DNA from: Pseudomonadota bacterium
Lineage (GTDB): Bacteria > Pseudomonadota > Gammaproteobacteria > Steroidobacterales > Steroidobacteraceae
Length of the DNA: 40,708 bases
Direction: 5' to 3'
Assembly (NCBI GenBank): GCA_947454465.1
Contig: CANGJP010000014.1
Span: 1 to 40,708 of the forward strand
A program made the position numbers and the translations under genes. Below are positions 8,363 through 16,371 of this stretch, in pieces. Below the pieces are notes generated by a model, which made no database searches, had not been told where the DNA came from, and saw only the letters and a program-made list of their open reading frames with translations. The number at the start of each line of letters is the position of its first letter. The first letter of the stretch is position 1.

Positions 8363-8839
8363 ATGTTCAAGAAACTTATTGCACTGCTCAGCTTTTATAT
8401 CTTGAGCCTGTCCGCATGCACTAAACAATCGCCACACACACCTACGCCCGTAACCCCAGCTGTACCCACTATGCATACGTCTGCGACGGTTAAGCAGCTT
8501 ATGCTAGGCGCAGTGATCCCAGCTTCAGACATTGTTTTTGGTGTTGCCGCGAACACTCCGGCAGATGATGCAGCATGGACCAAAATTCAAGCCAATGCAG
8601 CTGTGATCGCTGAAATGGCGAAATTATTAACTGACAGCCCACGCAGCATTGACAATGCTGAATGGGCAACAAGAGCACAGGCTTTATACGATACTGCAAA
8701 TTTAGTTGTAGCAGCGGCGACAGAAAAGAATGTTGATAAAGTCTCTGATGCAGGTAACAACATGTACGATGCGTGCGACGCTTGTCACATGAAGTACATG
8801 CCTACTCGACAAGGGGCCAGCAGTAATGCTGCACAATAG
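8363..8839 (+). CDS. Cytochrome c'/c-556-like lipoprotein
   Basis: The 158-residue protein has a lipobox LSAC with the lipidated Cys at residue 19, a Thr/Pro-rich linker, and a four-helix cytochrome c' type domain (about 42-150). The early helix has LMLGAVIPASDIVFG, matching the PASD pattern of the family, and the heme motif CDACH sits at 138-142 near the C-terminus, as is usual there. Such proteins bind one heme c, in high- or low-spin state, and serve in electron transfer or in NO binding. It would be anchored to the inner or outer membrane facing the periplasm. AGATGAGG upstream of ATG at 8363 is the ribosome site. It ends just before a strong terminator. Single gene unit, close to the multiheme island. 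Confidence 0.88.
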   Translation: MFKKLIALLSFYILSLSACTKQSPHTPTPVTPAVPTMHTSATVKQLMLGAVIPASDIVFGVAANTPADDAAWTKIQANAAVIAEMAKLLTDSPRSIDNAEWATRAQALYDTANLVVAAATEKNVDKVSDAGNNMYDACDACHMKYMPTRQGASSNAAQ

Positions 8840-8890
8840 CACTTAGATTTTCGATGCAACGCGTACAGCCGACCGTTGTCACTGTAAATA

Positions 8891-8926
8891 AAAAGCGGAC
8901 AGAGGCATACACCCCTGTCCGCTTTT
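8891..8926. terminator. Bidirectional rho-independent terminator
   Basis: Perfect 12-bp arms AAAAGCGGACAG (8891-8902) and CTGTCCGCTTTT (8915-8926) with a 12-nt loop. The GC-rich core is flanked by A-run and T-run, so it can end transcription from both the cytochrome c' gene on plus and the metallophosphoesterase array on minus. It lies 51 nt after one stop and 19 nt after the other. Confidence 0.88.
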
Positions 8927-8945
8927 AATAGGAGAAATAACTTTA

Positions 8946-10544
8946 TTATTGCAACTTGGGATTCTGCTTACGTGCTTTGATAGTATAAGAATCAGCGATC
9001 ATACCATCCTTATGAGTTGCATCCTCTTCTTTAGGCAGGTAAGTCTGTACGTAATCCACCTTGACGTCCTCGGGCGAAACGCGCACTCGAATGTATCCAC
9101 TTCCACCCAAGACCGTGCCATGAAGATAGTTATAAGACTTAGACGTTGGACCCGCATCAAAACGCCCTTCGCGTGCTGGCATTGGACCTTCTTGATAAAC
9201 CATGCCATCTAAATCTTGTTTAGCGTATAAGTGATCGTGACCATGAAACCAAATGGTTGCATTGTTTTGCACTAGCATGGGATGAATCGGCATTGCCCAA
9301 CCGGGACGTGCTTTATCGAATCCCCAAGTACCATCTAAGTTGTAACCACCCATTTCTAGATACTTCACGGTTTCGATACCGCCACGCATCATACCGCGCA
9401 TATCTAACCCCCCAATCAAGTTATGAGAGAACAAAAACTTATAGGTCGCCTTACTAGTCTCTAGGGTTTTCTTTAACCAGTCATATTGTTCTTTGCCAAG
9501 CGTGGTCCACCAATCCCCAGCCTGCTCTGGCGCAACGGGCTTATACCAATACGGATCGACCACAATGAACTGCGCATCGCCCCATTGCCATGAATAATAC
9601 GACTGACGCAACCCAACAATGGGCTCAGGTGTTGAACCACCTGAATAAAAGCCATTAGGCTCCGGGTTGGGGAAATATTGCTTACGCGCTTGGGTCATCC
9701 AAATGGCCATATTGTCTGGCGTGCCATCTAAGTTACGCGCCCATTCACCTTCGTGATTACCAATGGCCAAATACAATGGCACGGAATGATTAATCAGATC
9801 GTAATAAGAACGCAGCAATAAAGTTCGATCAAGCACTCCTGGCTTGGTGGGCGGGCGAAGGCGATCAATTTGAAAGTTATCCCCTAAATCAAACATGAAG
9901 TCCGGTTTATCGGCCAACATTTTCTTCAGGGTTAAACGATAGGCTTCCATATTACTATCGCCACCTAAGTGAGGATCAAACTGCGCAACGAAAGTGAATG
10001 TACTACCCGGTGGACGCGCCGTATGAAATGAATGTTCAGCACGACTTAAGTAATTATTAGTGGTATCTGTATCTCGATAACGCATGCGATAGTAATATTG
10101 CGTGTTCGGCTTCAACTGAGTTAAGCGAACATTAAAAGGCTCACCCGCACGGTAACGACTAGGGGCGGTTTTTTCTGTGTAAACGCCTTGCTTGGTACCA
10201 TATTCGTAATAAGCCTCCACATCTTTCGCTGGAGCTGCATTAATCGTAATCGTGGTATCTGTAGGACGGCCCAATAATTCCATTACAGGAAATATGGGAT
10301 CATTTACACCACGCGGGTACACCGTGGAACCCATGCCACCGCCTCCACCCCCTTCGCCACCACCGTTTCCTGCAGGTGGAGCTAGGCTGCCACCACCTTG
10401 ATAAGACTCAACCACCAACTTGGGATCAGCTGCTTCCTTGTAGGGGAACATCACCTTGTTTTGCGGTTGAACAGTAAGTGCCGCAAATGAAACGGCAGAC
10501 AATAAAACCCCACCCGCAATTATAAATTTTCGATACTTTTTCAT
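8946..10544 (-). CDS. Secreted FN3-metallophosphoesterase, copy 1 (last in operon)
   Basis: The 532-residue protein has a signal peptide (1-22), a Gly-rich linker (about 50-72), an FN3/purple-acid-phosphatase-like N-terminal domain (about 80-175, LGRPTDTTITINA and NTQYYYRMRYRD) and a calcineurin-like catalytic domain. The metal motifs are D190xH192, GD222N, GN263H264E, H374 and GH436DH438, all intact. The second motif lacks the Tyr of true purple acid phosphatases, so a plain metallophosphoesterase is the safer name. Substrate is unknown; it should act outside the cytoplasm on phosphoesters. It resembles copy 4 more than its immediate neighbour copy 2, and is the only copy with the Gly-rich linker. 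It follows copy 2 after 20 nt. Confidence 0.88.
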   Translation of the reverse strand: MKKYRKFIIAGGVLLSAVSFAALTVQPQNKVMFPYKEAADPKLVVESYQGGGSLAPPAGNGGGEGGGGGGMGSTVYPRGVNDPIFPVMELLGRPTDTTITINAAPAKDVEAYYEYGTKQGVYTEKTAPSRYRAGEPFNVRLTQLKPNTQYYYRMRYRDTDTTNNYLSRAEHSFHTARPPGSTFTFVAQFDPHLGGDSNMEAYRLTLKKMLADKPDFMFDLGDNFQIDRLRPPTKPGVLDRTLLLRSYYDLINHSVPLYLAIGNHEGEWARNLDGTPDNMAIWMTQARKQYFPNPEPNGFYSGGSTPEPIVGLRQSYYSWQWGDAQFIVVDPYWYKPVAPEQAGDWWTTLGKEQYDWLKKTLETSKATYKFLFSHNLIGGLDMRGMMRGGIETVKYLEMGGYNLDGTWGFDKARPGWAMPIHPMLVQNNATIWFHGHDHLYAKQDLDGMVYQEGPMPAREGRFDAGPTSKSYNYLHGTVLGGSGYIRVRVSPEDVKVDYVQTYLPKEEDATHKDGMIADSYTIKARKQNPKLQ

Positions 10545-10564
10545 TGTGTAACACCTGTATTAAA

Positions 10565-11998
10565 TCACTTCCGAGCCTTAATGGTGTATGAGTCGCCCAA
10601 CATACCGTTTTTTAGCTTTGCAGTTTCTTGTTCTGGCAACCAAGTCTGTACGAAATCAACTTTTACATCTTCAGGCGAAACACGAACTCTTAAGTATCCT
10701 GTACCACCAACAACAGTACCGGTGTACTTATAGGGATTTTTAGCGTTTGTGCTGACATTCTTACTACCTGGCATCGGGCCTTCTTGATAGACAATACCAT
10801 CCATGTCTTCTTTGGCATAAAGATGATCATGCCCATGAAAGAAAATAGTGGCTTTATTATCAATCAGTAACTGATGAATAGGCTTCCCCCAACCTGGACG
10901 CGCCTTATCAAAGCCCCAAGTACCATCGAGGTTATAACCACCCCATTCCAAGTTTTTCACAGCGGATATACCACCACGCATCAAACCATTCATATTGGCA
11001 CCGCCAATCAGGTTGTGCGCAAATACAAACTTATATTTGGCCTTGCTGGTTTCAAGCGTTTTCTTCAACCAATCATACTGCTCACGACCAAGTGTCAGAA
11101 ACCAGTCACCACTAAGCTCAGGAGCAACGGGCTGATACCAGTAGGGATCAAGAATGATGAATTGCGCATCACCCCACTGCCATGCAAAGTTAGCTTGACG
11201 CAATCCAACGAAGGGCTCTTGCTTAGCGCTGCCGGTATAGAATGAATTAGGCTCTGGATTAGGCACATAGCGCTTTCGCGCCAACGTATTCCAGACAGCC
11301 ACATTATTAGGTGTGCCATTAAGATGCTTACCCCACTCACCCTCATGATTTCCTACACTCATGAATAAAGCCGCTGAGTGCGTTAAGAGATCATAGTAAG
11401 GGCGAATCAACTGGAACCGATCCTCTACACCCTCTTTAGTCGCTGGTTTAAGCTTTTCAACGAAAGAGTTGTCCCCCACATCAATGAGAAAATCCGGCTT
11501 ATCAGCTAGCATATTTTTGAGTGTGAGCTTGTAAGCTTCTTCGCTGGTGTTTTCATCCATATGAGGATCAAACTGGGCCACAAATGTGAAAGTGCTCCCG
11601 GTTGGCCGAGCCGTGTGAAAAGTGTGCTCAGCACGGGCGGCATACTCAGCCGCACCTACTTCACGGTAACGCATGCGGTAGAAGTACTGGGTATTAGGCT
11701 TGAGTTTATCGATCAGTACATTCAGCGGTTCGTTAGGCATGAAAGTAACTGTCGCAGTTTTACTCGCATAAACACCAGGGCTCGTACCGTATTCGTAGTA
11801 ACCCTCCACTTTTTTAATAGTGCCCGCATTGATAGTGATGGATGTATCCGTTGGACGCCCCAACATTTCTTGAGCGAAAAACAACGGATCATTCACCATA
11901 CGCACATGAGCACCCAGACCCGCATTGGATGCAGCATGTGTGGCACTAATAGGCAGACAAAGTGCCAGTAAAATCGCGGCTGAATACCCTACTTTCAT
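10565..11998 (-). CDS. Secreted FN3-metallophosphoesterase, copy 2
   Basis: The 477-residue paralogue has a signal peptide ending THAAS near residue 23, an FN3-like domain (about 35-130) and a metallophosphoesterase domain with D144xH146, GD176N, GN217H218E, a later AHNLIGG His and FHGHDH, so the metal site is complete. It lacks the long N-terminal extension of copies 1 and 4. Its C-terminus (KNGMLGDSYTIKARK) and its NVLIDKLK segment are closest to copy 3. Spacing of 36 nt from copy 3 and 20 nt to copy 1 implies one transcript. Substrate unknown. Confidence 0.88.
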   Translation of the reverse strand: MKVGYSAAILLALCLPISATHAASNAGLGAHVRMVNDPLFFAQEMLGRPTDTSITINAGTIKKVEGYYEYGTSPGVYASKTATVTFMPNEPLNVLIDKLKPNTQYFYRMRYREVGAAEYAARAEHTFHTARPTGSTFTFVAQFDPHMDENTSEEAYKLTLKNMLADKPDFLIDVGDNSFVEKLKPATKEGVEDRFQLIRPYYDLLTHSAALFMSVGNHEGEWGKHLNGTPNNVAVWNTLARKRYVPNPEPNSFYTGSAKQEPFVGLRQANFAWQWGDAQFIILDPYWYQPVAPELSGDWFLTLGREQYDWLKKTLETSKAKYKFVFAHNLIGGANMNGLMRGGISAVKNLEWGGYNLDGTWGFDKARPGWGKPIHQLLIDNKATIFFHGHDHLYAKEDMDGIVYQEGPMPGSKNVSTNAKNPYKYTGTVVGGTGYLRVRVSPEDVKVDFVQTWLPEQETAKLKNGMLGDSYTIKARK

Positions 11999-12034
11999 TT
12001 GCAGTATCCCTAGTTGATTATTGACACACCTAAC

Positions 12035-13465
12035 TTAGGTACGCGGCTTGATCGTATATGAATCTAATAGCATGCCATTCTTACGAGTCGCCGTTTCTTT
12101 AGATGGTAACCACGTTGAAATGTAATCAACCTTTACATTATCTGGAGACACAGTCACACGCATATAACCAGTACCACCTAGGATAGTTCCCTGTGTGTAG
12201 TTATAAATTTTTGCACGGTCATTCAATTCGGTATTACTGGCACTAGGCTGTGGCCCGGTTTGATAAATCACGCCATCCAGCTCCTGCTTCACGTAAGTAT
12301 GATCGTGACCGTGGAAATAAATAGTCGTCTTAGTGTCCGCCAGCACGTTATGAATCGGCTTTGGCCAACCTGGACGCATTTTGTCCCATGCGTAGGTACC
12401 ATCGTAATTATAGCCACCCATCTCTAGAAACTTGATGCCTTCGATACCACCGCGAGCACCACCACCAGACGTTCTTTGGCCTCCAATAAAACTGTGAGCA
12501 AAAACAAACTTATATTTTGCCTTGCTGGTTTCGAGCGTTTTTTTCATCCATTCGTATTGCTCACGACCCAAGCTCATACTCCAATCACCACCACTCTGCT
12601 CAGCCTTGTTCCAGTACGGATCGAGCACAATAAAAAGGGCATCACCCCAAGTCCAAGCGTAATTTGACTGCCGCAGCCCCATGAAAGGTTCTGGTTTACC
12701 TGTACTGGTATAGAAACCGTTAGGCTCTGGATTGGGAATGTATTTCTTACGGAAATTAGTATCCCAAACCGCAAGATTATTAGGCGTTCCATTAAGGCGA
12801 CCTGGGTTTTCACCTTCATGACCACCCAAAGCAAGGAACATCGAAGTAGAGTGATTCAGCAGATTGTAATAAGAGCGCAGCAACTGCACACGATCTTCAA
12901 CTGCCTCTCCGGTGACCGGATTCAATTTATCAGTAAAAAAATTATCGCCCAATGAAATGAAGAAGTCTGGCTTTTCGGCGGCCATGTTCTTCATAGTGAG
13001 CTTAAACGTTTCATCGTCAGCATTGTCATCCAGATGATCATCAAAGGTCACAACAAACGAGTAGGTACTTCCTGGAGCGCGCTGAGTATAAAAAGAATGC
13101 TCTGTACGTGCGCTAAACGTAGTAGTACCCGGCTCGCGATAACGCATGCGGTAAAAATACTGTGTGTTAGCTTTAAGCTTATCAATCAGAACATTGACAC
13201 CTTCATTGGCTCGGAATGCAGTGATATCGGTCTTTCCCGTATAAACCCCTGACTTCGTTCCGTATTCGTAATAAACATCCAAATTTTTTGTCGAAGACGC
13301 ATTAACAGTAATCGACGTATCGGTAGGCCGACCTAGCATTTCTTGCGCTACAAATAATGGATCATTAGTACCTCGGACATGGGTACCGAGTGCGTTTTGA
13401 GCATGCGCACCCACACTGGCAAAGGCCAATGCAGCTGCAATACCGTAATGTCGTATTTGTTTCAT
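12035..13465 (-). CDS. Secreted FN3-metallophosphoesterase, copy 3, with altered metal motif
   Basis: The 476-residue paralogue has a signal peptide ending AHAQN near residue 22 and the same FN3 plus catalytic layout. D142xH144, GD174N, the AHSFIGG His and FHGHDH are present, but the motif GNHE of the family reads GGHE (Gly215, His216): the Asn that normally binds metal and substrate phosphate is gone. The DNA at about 12820-12830 reads this directly (GGTGGTCATGAA). FDPH is also changed to FDDH, and a Gly-rich SGGGARGG replaces the MxGxMRGG segment after the active His. It may have lower or different activity, or be a structural copy. No frameshift or stop is seen. Confidence 0.87.
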   Translation of the reverse strand: MKQIRHYGIAAALAFASVGAHAQNALGTHVRGTNDPLFVAQEMLGRPTDTSITVNASSTKNLDVYYEYGTKSGVYTGKTDITAFRANEGVNVLIDKLKANTQYFYRMRYREPGTTTFSARTEHSFYTQRAPGSTYSFVVTFDDHLDDNADDETFKLTMKNMAAEKPDFFISLGDNFFTDKLNPVTGEAVEDRVQLLRSYYNLLNHSTSMFLALGGHEGENPGRLNGTPNNLAVWDTNFRKKYIPNPEPNGFYTSTGKPEPFMGLRQSNYAWTWGDALFIVLDPYWNKAEQSGGDWSMSLGREQYEWMKKTLETSKAKYKFVFAHSFIGGQRTSGGGARGGIEGIKFLEMGGYNYDGTYAWDKMRPGWPKPIHNVLADTKTTIYFHGHDHTYVKQELDGVIYQTGPQPSASNTELNDRAKIYNYTQGTILGGTGYMRVTVSPDNVKVDYISTWLPSKETATRKNGMLLDSYTIKPRT

Positions 13466-13533
13466 AAAATTTCGCCTTACTTCTCTAAAATTAAACGTTT
13501 GAATTTATTAAATGGCAGTTAAAAACAGTACGC

Positions 13534-15069
13534 CTACTTACGCGGTTTAATCGTATAGCTATGACCGATCATGCCATCTTTATGAGTAGCATCTTCTTCT
13601 TTGGGCAGATAGGTCTGTACGTAATCGACTTTGACATCGTCGGGTGATACACGTACTCGTAGATAACCACTGCCGCCCACGACCGTACCATGGTTATAGT
13701 TGTAGTCCTTAGCTGCCGTCGTGGCATCATATAGACCTGAACGCGCCGGCACCGGACCCTCCTGGTAGACCATGCCATCTAGATCCTGCTTCACATACAG
13801 GTGGTCATGACCATGGAAATAAATCGTGGCGTTGTTGGCAACCAGTAATTGGTGGATCGGCATCGCCCAACCTGGACGCGCCTTATCAAAGCCCCACGTA
13901 CCATCAAGGTTATAGCCGCCCATTTCAAGATACTTGACGGTTTCAATCCCGCCACGCATCAGGCCTTTCATATCCACTCCACCTATCAAGTTGTGTGAAA
14001 AAACGAACTTGTATTTCGCCGTACTGCCTTCCAATGTCTTTTTCAGCCACTCATATTGCTCTCTACCTAGTGTAGTCCACCACTCCCCAGCCAACTCGGG
14101 AGCAACAGGTTGGTTCCAGTAAGGATCCAACGCAATAAACAAGGCATCACCCCACTGCCAAGCATAATTGGACTGACGCAACCCCACGAAGGCTTCGTTA
14201 CGAGTACTACCGGTATAAAAACCATTGGGTTCAGGATTAGGAAAATACTGTTTTCGGGTCAGCGTATGCATCACAGCAATGTTGTTGGCCGTGCCATCTA
14301 GATTACGTGCCCACTCCCCTTCGTGATTCCCCAGCACGAGGTACAACGGAACAGAATGGTTGATCAAATCGAAATAAGAACGTACCAACTGATTACGATT
14401 AGTCAGATGTGTCTGGAATTTTTCAACTCCCATAGTTTTAGGATTTTCTCGATCAACAAAGGCCGTATCCCCAAGGTCAATCATAAAATCCGGATTGTCT
14501 GCCGCCATTTTCTTGAGGGTCAACTTGTAGGCATCCATGTCATTGCCATCCATCAAATGGGGATCGAATTGAACGACGTAGGTAAACGTGCTTCCTGGCG
14601 CACGCTGCGTCATGAAGGAATGTTCAGCCCTTACACTGTAAGTGGTAGCACCCACTTCCTTGTAACGCATCCGATAGTAGTAACGAGTATTGGGCTTAAG
14701 ATTATCAATTAGGGCGTGTCGAGGTACATTGGCCGAAAACTTGATCGTTGCGGTCTTGCCATCATAGACACCAGACTTGGTACCGTACTCAAAATAAACA
14801 TCTAGATCTTTTAGCGCCGAGGCATTGACGGTCACCGAATTCGTTGTAGGTCGCCCCAGCAACTCCTGAGCAATAAACACAGGATCAGTACTGCCTCGAG
14901 GATGATTCACATAACCTGAGGTTGACGGCTGGGAAACAGTAACCGACCTAGTGTCTTTAAGTGCTTCTTTGAACTCAAAACTGCGTGGGTCTCGGTACTG
15001 CTGTTGCGCCAAAGCCAGTGCCCCAACCAGCGTCACTGCAGACAAAACTACCACGTTTCTTTTAATCAT
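13534..15069 (-). CDS. Secreted FN3-metallophosphoesterase, copy 4 (first in operon)
   Basis: Starting from ATG at 15069 (511 residues) gives a proper signal peptide, IKRNVVVLSAVTLVGALALA; the GGGG run at 15078-15083 then serves as ribosome site, which argues against the in-frame GTG at 15084. After a 40-residue extension come the FN3-like domain and the catalytic domain with FDPH (Asp169, His171), GDT, GNHEGEW, SHNLIGG and FHGHDH, all intact. It is very like copy 1 through the last 200 residues, including the shared ending YLPKEEDATHKDGMI. It would be the first gene of a four-gene operon. Substrate unknown. Confidence 0.88.
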   Translation of the reverse strand: MIKRNVVVLSAVTLVGALALAQQQYRDPRSFEFKEALKDTRSVTVSQPSTSGYVNHPRGSTDPVFIAQELLGRPTTNSVTVNASALKDLDVYFEYGTKSGVYDGKTATIKFSANVPRHALIDNLKPNTRYYYRMRYKEVGATTYSVRAEHSFMTQRAPGSTFTYVVQFDPHLMDGNDMDAYKLTLKKMAADNPDFMIDLGDTAFVDRENPKTMGVEKFQTHLTNRNQLVRSYFDLINHSVPLYLVLGNHEGEWARNLDGTANNIAVMHTLTRKQYFPNPEPNGFYTGSTRNEAFVGLRQSNYAWQWGDALFIALDPYWNQPVAPELAGEWWTTLGREQYEWLKKTLEGSTAKYKFVFSHNLIGGVDMKGLMRGGIETVKYLEMGGYNLDGTWGFDKARPGWAMPIHQLLVANNATIYFHGHDHLYVKQDLDGMVYQEGPVPARSGLYDATTAAKDYNYNHGTVVGGSGYLRVRVSPDDVKVDYVQTYLPKEEDATHKDGMIGHSYTIKPRK

Positions 15070-15522
15070 AGCCAGCCACCCCACCGTATAGGCCTATAAT
15101 GACCTGTCGTGTATTTATTTGGTATAAAACATTATCGAATTTTGATTTTGATAGAGAGCGATCAACCTTATACGATCGTCAACATCATACTCAGCGCTTC
15201 TACGGACGCAATCTGCATGAAAACCTTAACTAAGGGAAGCCACCTAAGGGGGTAAACAACGCTGTCTTTTTGTGTTTTATTGTCAAGGAAAGGGATGTGA
15301 CTCATAAAGAGCAAACGGATGATATCAACGCACTTTAACGTGATGACCTCCACATCCATGCAGTCGCAACCTGTGTTGAGCTTCCCAGAGCAAGCTAAGT
15401 AGAGTCTCTGTAAAATAGATGTAAGGAATTGTGGTGAAATAGCCTTAGTTGAAGACTGAACCAGCAATCATCCTGCATACTTTGCAACTCTCAACTCAAT
15501 AAAAGCCAGGAATCAAATCAAG
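15070..15522. other. 453-bp intergenic region with divergent promoters; no gene recognised
   Basis: This gap separates the metallophosphoesterase operon from the ZIP/SPFH/ATPase operon. A 99-codon open frame on minus (15168-15467) has no recognisable family, no clear ribosome site and unusual composition, so I do not call it a gene. Small palindromes are present (TATAGGCCTATA at 15087-15098 and CCTTAACTAAGG at 15224-15235, the latter being CCTTA/TAAGG around two bases). Promoters for both operons should lie here, but I cannot place -35/-10 boxes with confidence. Confidence 0.5.
15087..15098. promoter_or_regulatory. 12-bp perfect palindrome TATAGGCCTATA upstream of the phosphoesterase operon
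   Basis: It sits 17 nt before the chosen ATG of copy 4, within or just after the expected promoter. It may be an operator or part of the -10 region. A palindrome of this size can occur by chance, so this is a weak call. Confidence 0.3.
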
Positions 15523-16320
15523 ATGCTCACCTTTGCAATTGCCTGCGCCGCATTTTGCGCCACTTTTGCAGGCGGTTTATTTGCATTATGGCTGAAAGAT
15601 AAACTCCATCTCGTTCTAGGTTTTAGTGCAGGCGCAGTGATTGGAGTAGCCTTTTTTGATCTCCTACCTGAGGCGATTGACCTCGGCCAACCATTCCATA
15701 GCCCTGAAGCCATCATGTCATGGGCAGCCTTGGGTTTTTTGATCTATCTTGCGCTGGATCGGATCCAATTCTTTCACGCCCAGCGGCATCATCACCATCA
15801 TCGCCACGACCACCATCATCATGCACATGATCACGCCCATCACCATGAGTCAGCCGGTCATCCAGCCGACCATATTTTACCAAACAAAATCCGGGGCACC
15901 TTGGGTGCTAGTAGCTTTTCAGTACATAGCTTCCTCGATGGGATCGTGATCGGGCTGGCATTTCAGGCCTCACACACTGCCGGACTCATCGTCACAATCG
16001 GAATCCTGACCCATGATTTTTCGGATGGGATCAATACCATGAACGTTGTACTCAAAAATCAGGGTAGCCGTCGTGATGCACTTCGCTGGCTGGCCACCGA
16101 TGCCATTGCACCCGGATTGGGCATGGCATCTACTGCCTGGTTCACCCTACCTGCCAGCATGCTCGGCATTTTCTTAGCCGGATTTGCGGGTTTCTTCCTA
16201 TACATTGGGGCCAGTGACCTCATACCTGAAAGCCACCATGCTCATCCAAAATTCTTAACAACGGCGATGACCATAGCAGGTGCCGCTGTCATGTATATAG
16301 CAGTAAGATTCGCCAGTTAA
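15523..16320 (+). CDS. ZIP family divalent metal transporter
   Basis: The 265-residue membrane protein has the ZIP layout: N-terminal helices with LGFSAGAVIGVAFFDLLPEA, a His-rich cytoplasmic-type loop at residues 85-113 with some 18 His, then the paired metal-site helices HSFLDGIVIG and HDFSDGINTMNVVL, and a C-terminal helix with DLIPESHHAH. ZIP carriers move Zn, Fe, Mn, Co or Cd toward the cytosol; the ion cannot be told from sequence. It is the first gene of a run followed after 51 nt by three SPFH proteins and a P1B ATPase, so it is probably part of one metal-handling unit. Confidence 0.9.
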   Translation: MLTFAIACAAFCATFAGGLFALWLKDKLHLVLGFSAGAVIGVAFFDLLPEAIDLGQPFHSPEAIMSWAALGFLIYLALDRIQFFHAQRHHHHHRHDHHHHAHDHAHHHESAGHPADHILPNKIRGTLGASSFSVHSFLDGIVIGLAFQASHTAGLIVTIGILTHDFSDGINTMNVVLKNQGSRRDALRWLATDAIAPGLGMASTAWFTLPASMLGIFLAGFAGFFLYIGASDLIPESHHAHPKFLTTAMTIAGAAVMYIAVRFAS

Positions 16321-16371
16321 TTGAGATCAAGCAGTAACTGACCGGGCTCTCGACCCAACTGTGGAGTAACG

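Noticed and set aside
8946-15069. True purple acid phosphatases
   Set aside because: The N-terminal FN3-like domain is similar, but the first motif is DxH rather than DxG and the Tyr of GDxxY, the iron ligand giving the purple colour, is absent in all four copies.
15098-15125. Possible Pho box upstream of the phosphoesterase operon
   Set aside because: Only one CTGTC half-site is present; the second half at 11-bp spacing is missing, so PhoB control is not supported.
15168-15467. 99-codon open frame on minus in the large gap
   Set aside because: No recognisable family, no clear ribosome site and Cys/Leu/Met-rich composition typical of a chance frame. It may be a decayed remnant but nothing proves it.
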